A stretch of DNA of 64,000 nucleotides from Pyrinomonadaceae bacterium (lineage in GTDB: Bacteria; Acidobacteriota; Blastocatellia; Pyrinomonadales; Pyrinomonadaceae), in the NCBI GenBank assembly GCA_019694395.1, contig JAIBCC010000028.1:1-64000 (forward strand). The letters are read 5' to 3'. How positions within the stretch are numbered: the first letter of the stretch is position 1; every line of letters begins with the position of its first letter. The notes under the pieces were generated by a model that made no database searches, was not told the DNA's origin, and was given only the letters and a program-made list of their open reading frames with translations. The position numbers were made by a program, and so were the translations under genes. Positions 60,748 to 64,000 of this stretch are shown piece after piece.

Positions 60748-61635
60748 TTATTTTTTCATCGGTTGACCTTTTTTATCATCCGATTTAAGAACTGCTTTTT
60801 GGTCTGCACCGCCGCCTTCCAACAAAAAAGAAAGTTTACCGGTTCTGCCATAAACGGCAGGCTCAGCCGTAGCAAAATATTTACTTCCGCCAGCTTCAAC
60901 CTTAACCGTAAAACGATACCCGGTTGATTGTGTATTCAAAACATCATTCGGCAAAAAACCTTTTTCAATTAAACTTTGCACCTCGCCAAAAGTTCCGTTG
61001 TTCTGCATTGAATAAAGCGTCTGAGCTTTTGCAATGCGTTCCATCATATTCTGGGCTTCAACGTGATGTGTATCTATCCGCAATTTGAAAAAGTAATTTT
61101 TCCCTTCTTTTTTGGCTAGAGCTTCGGCATCGGCTTCGGCAATCAGCATTACCCACTTATTGTTTTCAAGCCGTAATTCAAGCTGCGTCAATTCAATTCG
61201 CCCGGTTTCAGTGCTCGGCAATTTAGCCGTCACAGTCGCCAAATTATTGGTAATGATTTCGCCATTGATTTCCAATTCCGCCGGGACTTCTGTTGATAAC
61301 GGCTCAAAATCAGGAGTCAAATCCTGCATTTCACTTTCAGAAAGCCCTTCAACCGCAGCCCGCATATTGGTCAACATCATAGCTTCGCGGTAGCGTTTTT
61401 CACGCAAATTCTTGTAAAACAGACGCACTGTATCTGCCGGGGAACCGCTTTCAATCCGAATTCTACCTTTCGGAACTGAATTTTTTGTTAAACTTTGTGA
61501 TTTATCCTCGGCTTTTGGCGCATCGGTTGGAGTTTCTTCCGAACTTTTCGCAGCAACTGAACAACCACTGACTAAAACGATTGAAAAACTTATTGACAAA
61601 ACTAAGATTTGTAAAAACGATTTTTGATTTGACAT
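60748..61635 (-). CDS. Lipoprotein: DUF4878-like domain plus pilin-like C-terminus
   Basis: 295 residues, ATG start. The signal peptide ends LVSGCS, giving a lipidated Cys25. Residues about 65-175 form a DUF4878/NTF2-like domain (DTVRLFYKNLREKRYREAMM through LRLENNKWVMLI). Residues about 185-290 resemble the C-terminal globular part of type IV pilin/pseudopilin-like proteins: TLYSMQNNGTFGEVQSLIEKG, then GYRFTVKVEAGGSKYFATAEP and GRTGKLSFL. The N-terminal pilin helix is absent. Such pilin-like tails are frequent in Acidobacteriota exported proteins. Function unknown. Confidence 0.72.
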   Translation of the reverse strand: MSNQKSFLQILVLSISFSIVLVSGCSVAAKSSEETPTDAPKAEDKSQSLTKNSVPKGRIRIESGSPADTVRLFYKNLREKRYREAMMLTNMRAAVEGLSESEMQDLTPDFEPLSTEVPAELEINGEIITNNLATVTAKLPSTETGRIELTQLELRLENNKWVMLIAEADAEALAKKEGKNYFFKLRIDTHHVEAQNMMERIAKAQTLYSMQNNGTFGEVQSLIEKGFLPNDVLNTQSTGYRFTVKVEAGGSKYFATAEPAVYGRTGKLSFLLEGGGADQKAVLKSDDKKGQPMKK

Positions 61636-61878
61636 TATTTCTTTACTCCAGAAAATTGGCGGATTTGGTTTGACTTAAAAAGATGTGTTTGAACGTAGGA
61701 AACGTGTTTTTCCGAGCAAAAGTAAAACACGCCATTTGAATTATAGCGTGTTTGTAAAAAAATGCAAAACAAAGTTTATAAAAGTAGAAAGATTTAAAGG
61801 TCAAAAGTCAAAAGTCGAAAGTTAAAGATCAAAAACCAAAACTTTTTACTCTTTCACCTTTGCCCGTTTTCACTTTTT
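61636..61878. other. Spacer with hairpin and repeat units, no gene
   Basis: The 243-bp spacer has a hairpin (separate entry) and, from 61796 to 61845, AAAGTCAAAAGTCGAAAG-type heptamers followed by CTTTTTACTCTTTCACC-type units. No open frame or RNA gene is evident. Confidence 0.6.
61725..61753 (-). terminator. Terminator of the PEGA/TPR gene
   Basis: AAACACGC (61725-61732) pairs with GCGTGTTT (61746-61753). The minus transcript continues TTTTACTTTT. It lies about 125 bp after the stop at 61879. Confidence 0.6.
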
Positions 61879-62781
61879 TTACTGTTCCGCCATCAATTTT
61901 TTGACCTGAACAATATAGGAGCGAAAAGTTGTGGCTTCAGGAGTATTTGGAAAAAGCCTTAAATACTCTTCGTAAACGGCAATAGCTTCGTTATATTTTT
62001 TAGTTTTTTCGTAGATTTGCCCCAAGAGTTCATACAAAACAGGTTCAGTTCCCGCAAGCTGCGCCAAAGCAATTTTCAATTCGGCAGAAGCAATTTTGTA
62101 ATTTTCCTCTTCGGCATCGAAATCGCCTGAAGCAGAGGCACTTTCAGCCTTATCTTTGTAAAGCAAACCTAATCCGGTATGAGCTTCGGGTTGAAAACCG
62201 TTTCCCTCTTTGATTGCGCGTTTGAAAGCGGCAATTGCTTTAGCTTCTTCTTCGTCGGATTTGTAGATTCTGCCTTCAACTGCGGAGGCTTCGGGATAAA
62301 CCGGACGCGCTTTTCGGGCATTGGCAATGGCTTGGAGCGCACCGTCACTGTCGCTCGCATCAGACATAACCCGTGCCATTGCGACGTATGCTTCGGCGTA
62401 TTTCGGACGTAAACCAACTGCTTTTTGATAAAGTTCAATCGCTTTTTGGCGATCAATTAATGACATTTTTTCAGCTTCCTGAAAGGTCAATTCGGCTTCA
62501 TCGGTGGTTTTGACCAAAGTAACTTTGACCTCGCTTTGAGTCGGAAGCAAATTTTGCGTAACTTCTTTGAAACCATTTGCCCGAACACGCAATTTTCGAA
62601 TTCCCGGCGCAACAAATTTCAGCGTCAAAGTTCCGTTGGAATCAGTGCTTCCCCGCTTTACATCATCAATCCAGACAACTGCGCCCGGTTGACTGGTGAC
62701 AGTTACGGTTCGCGTTTTTTGAGCTAAGCTTGTCATAACCAAACTTAATCCCAAAACTGTCAGAAATAATACTTTTTTCAT
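61879..62781 (-). CDS. Exported PEGA-domain and TPR protein
   Basis: 300 residues from the ATG at 62781-62779; GAGGTGA upstream supports this start over the 62859 frame, which lacks a signal peptide. The signal peptide covers about residues 1-21 (MTSLAQ). A PEGA domain (about 25-95) has VTSQPGAVVWIDDVKRGSTDSNG and GIRKLRVRANGFKE. TPR repeats follow (about 110-295), such as AIELYQKAVGLRPKYAEAYVAMAR and YEKTKKYNEAIAVYEEYLRLFPNTPEA. Likely a periplasmic scaffold or adaptor. Promoter spacing to the tRNA gene downstream is divergent. Confidence 0.85.
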   Translation of the reverse strand: MKKVLFLTVLGLSLVMTSLAQKTRTVTVTSQPGAVVWIDDVKRGSTDSNGTLTLKFVAPGIRKLRVRANGFKEVTQNLLPTQSEVKVTLVKTTDEAELTFQEAEKMSLIDRQKAIELYQKAVGLRPKYAEAYVAMARVMSDASDSDGALQAIANARKARPVYPEASAVEGRIYKSDEEEAKAIAAFKRAIKEGNGFQPEAHTGLGLLYKDKAESASASGDFDAEEENYKIASAELKIALAQLAGTEPVLYELLGQIYEKTKKYNEAIAVYEEYLRLFPNTPEATTFRSYIVQVKKLMAEQ

Positions 62782-62873
62782 AAACTCACCTCGGTTTTGT
62801 GATGTCAAACTAAAAAGAAGCCGTTGCAAGAAATCTCTTTTGAAAAAAATTCTGCACAATTAATCGTAGCATT

Positions 62874-62903
62874 TTTGCGTTTTTGTTGGCTATTAGTTAT
62901 AAT
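62874..62903 (+). promoter_or_regulatory. Promoter of the tRNA gene
   Basis: TTTGCG (62874-62879) and TATAAT (62898-62903) are 18 bp apart. The tRNA starts 12 bp after the -10 box, suiting a sigma-70 stable-RNA promoter. Confidence 0.55.
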
Positions 62904-62914
62904 CTCAAATTCGC

Positions 62915-62988
62915 GGCTGGGTAGCTCAGATGGTTAGAGCGTGGGATTCATAACCCCAAGGTCGGCGGTTCGATCCCGCCCCCCGCCA
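62915..62988 (+). tRNA. tRNA-Met (anticodon CAT), CCA not encoded
   Basis: 74 nt cloverleaf. Acceptor GGCTGGG (62915-62921) with CCCCGCC (62981-62987) and discriminator A62988. D-arm GCTC/GAGC, anticodon loop TTCATAA with CAT at 62949-62951, T-arm GGCGG-TTCGATC-CCGCC. Two stem mismatches are seen: T4-C69 in the acceptor and A31-C39 at the top of the anticodon stem. CAT can be elongator Met or lysidine-type Ile; initiator features are absent (pair 1-72 is G-C). I favour Met. Confidence is lowered by the mismatches. Confidence 0.85.
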
Positions 62989-63002
62989 TTATTTTAGATT
63001 TT

Positions 63003-63362
63003 TTAGGGAGCATTTTGCTCCTTTTCTTTTTCTTCCCAATGCTCTTTTCGATGACAGTTAGCACATAAAAGCTTGCATTTTGCTATTTCAGCTTTTAACG
63101 ATTTTATTGTTAAATGCGATTTAGCTCTCCCAAGCGAGAATTTTTTCTCTTTAGGATCAATATGATGAAATTCTAAACACGCCGGATGATTTTCCCCGCA
63201 TTTTTCACATTGTAATGAACTTTTATATTCCTTAAGCCAAGTCAGAATTTTCTTGTCTCTGGCTCTAACATATGAGATATGCTTAGCTTTATTCTTCTCA
63301 TACCACTTACGCATATACTCTTTCTGATATTCGCGTCTTTTCTCTTTGTCTTTTATTGGCAT
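63003..63362 (-). CDS. HNH endonuclease domain protein
   Basis: 119 residues, ATG start. A Lys/Arg-rich helical N-terminus (about 1-45) leads to an HNH domain: CEKCGENHPACLEFHHIDP, then KCKLLCANCHRKEH. The two CxxC pairs and the HH-D/NCH pattern define a zinc-stabilised HNH fold. It may be a free-standing homing or restriction nuclease. It converges on the tRNA-Met gene, 14 bp from its 3' end, a usual site for small mobile genes. Confidence 0.88.
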   Translation of the reverse strand: MPIKDKEKRREYQKEYMRKWYEKNKAKHISYVRARDKKILTWLKEYKSSLQCEKCGENHPACLEFHHIDPKEKKFSLGRAKSHLTIKSLKAEIAKCKLLCANCHRKEHWEEKEKEQNAP

Positions 63363-63545
63363 ATATTTAGAGTAACATATTGAGCCTTATAAAACAAAGA
63401 GTAGTTATAAGTCTTACTGGTCAAAATGTTTGATTTTATTCCTTTCATTTTCAGATATGAAGCAAAAAGAGCTTACCCCTTTCCCTTTTACCTTTTCCTT
63501 AAATTCAACCTTTCATTTTTCCGCAAAAAACCTTATTTTATTTAT

Positions 63546-64000
63546 ATGAAAACTGCCCTTGTCATTTTATTTTCAACATTATTTTTAATGAATACAATTA
63601 TTTCGGCACAATCGCCAAAAGAGTTTGCGGAGATTTGGGATAAACAGCATATTTCCAAAATGCCGCCGTCAAATGTTCGTCATAAAGATTTGCAAGCCTA
63701 TCTGGAATTTCTGAAAAGATTAGGCTTACCGGTTACAGAAGTCGGACGCAGCTATCAAAATCGTGAAATTTATCAGGTTGAATGGGGGAAAGGAAATCTG
63801 AAGGTTTTTATGTGGTCGCAGATGCACGGAGACGAACCGACCGCAACTTCGGCATTGATGGATATGTTAGCGTTTTTGCAGACTTCAAAACTCGCGTGGG
63901 TTAAAAAACTTTCCGAATCAATTACGCTCCGAGCCGTTCCGATGTTAAACCCTGATGGCGCGGAAATGTATCAACGGCGCAATGCTCAATTCATTGATAT
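63546..64000 (+). CDS. M14 zinc carboxypeptidase, N-terminal part (3' end outside the window)
   Basis: ATG at 63546, open to the right edge (151 codons). Signal peptide of about 22 residues (ISAQSP). Then LGLPVTEVGRSYQNREIYQVEWG and the zinc motif MHGDEPTATSALMD (HxxE), followed by LRAVPMLNPDGAEMYQRRN. These match peptidase family M14. The second zinc His and the catalytic Glu should lie beyond the window. Probably a periplasmic peptidoglycan- or protein-processing carboxypeptidase. Confidence 0.92.
   Translation, partial: MKTALVILFSTLFLMNTIISAQSPKEFAEIWDKQHISKMPPSNVRHKDLQAYLEFLKRLGLPVTEVGRSYQNREIYQVEWGKGNLKVFMWSQMHGDEPTATSALMDMLAFLQTSKLAWVKKLSESITLRAVPMLNPDGAEMYQRRNAQFID

Noticed and set aside
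1..64000. Prophage or integrative element
   Set aside because: No integrase, phage structural gene, terminase or matching attachment repeats were seen; only a lone HNH gene beside the tRNA.

Overview
The window looks like a chromosomal segment of a free-living Gram-negative bacterium, most plausibly Acidobacteriota of the Blastocatellia/Pyrinomonadaceae type. This rests on the gene families (YncE-like propeller fused to a phosphoesterase, propeller-type sensor kinase, TIGR03960-like radical SAM protein, PEGA/TPR protein, many Sec-exported and lipoproteins) and on spacers full of heptanucleotide repeats and short palindromes. Base composition is roughly 40% G+C by eye (not computed). The taxonomic call is inference.

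Region 1 (1-13.5 kb) is the most unusual part. Two ClpB-like double-AAA+ proteins (6903-10166 and 10305-13544) carry C-terminal regions resembling the helical and PCRF parts of class I peptide-chain release factors, without a GGQ motif. They lie beside a 1664-residue DUF4132/MolR-like protein, a 140-residue companion, and a membrane-anchored protein followed by the start of what appears to be a third AAA+ paralogue running off the left edge. The divergent promoter region has a perfect palindrome between its -35 and -10 boxes. I read this as one poorly described multi-protein system.

Region 2 (13.6-19.2 kb): an isochorismatase-type hydrolase, an acyl-CoA dehydrogenase behind a perfect 7-4-7 palindrome of fatty-acid TetR type, and a solo MmeI-like restriction-modification enzyme whose reading frame has absorbed palindromic and tandem repeats.

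Region 3 (19.2-33.4 kb): a minus-strand series with a DUF1569 protein, zinc-ribbon proteins, the RlmB rRNA methyltransferase (N-terminal tail made of heptamer repeats), a LolC/E-type permease, a 0.6 kb palindrome-rich spacer, the propeller/phosphoesterase, a thioredoxin-TPR protein, a DUF2059 protein, a small zinc-ribbon protein behind a CIRCE-like element, a Uma2 protein and aconitase.

Region 4 (33.5-50.1 kb): two MscS-type channels (one with a cyclic-nucleotide-binding domain) around an NRAMP-related transporter, a radical SAM protein, a second acyl-CoA dehydrogenase, two lipoproteins, a transglycosylase-like protein, then glmM, a monooxygenase-fold protein, aroB, a membrane protein and a TIGR03960-type radical SAM protein.

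Region 5 (50.1-64 kb): an A+T-rich putative nuclease gene, a propeller sensor kinase and NarL-type regulator with a caspase-fold-like protein between them, class II aldolase, L-asparaginase II and Gfo/Idh/MocA oxidoreductase genes, two PilZ-like proteins, a lipoprotein with a pilin-like tail, a PEGA/TPR protein, tRNA-Met(CAT), an HNH protein and the start of an M14 carboxypeptidase. No rRNA, CRISPR array, prophage or complete insertion sequence was seen.
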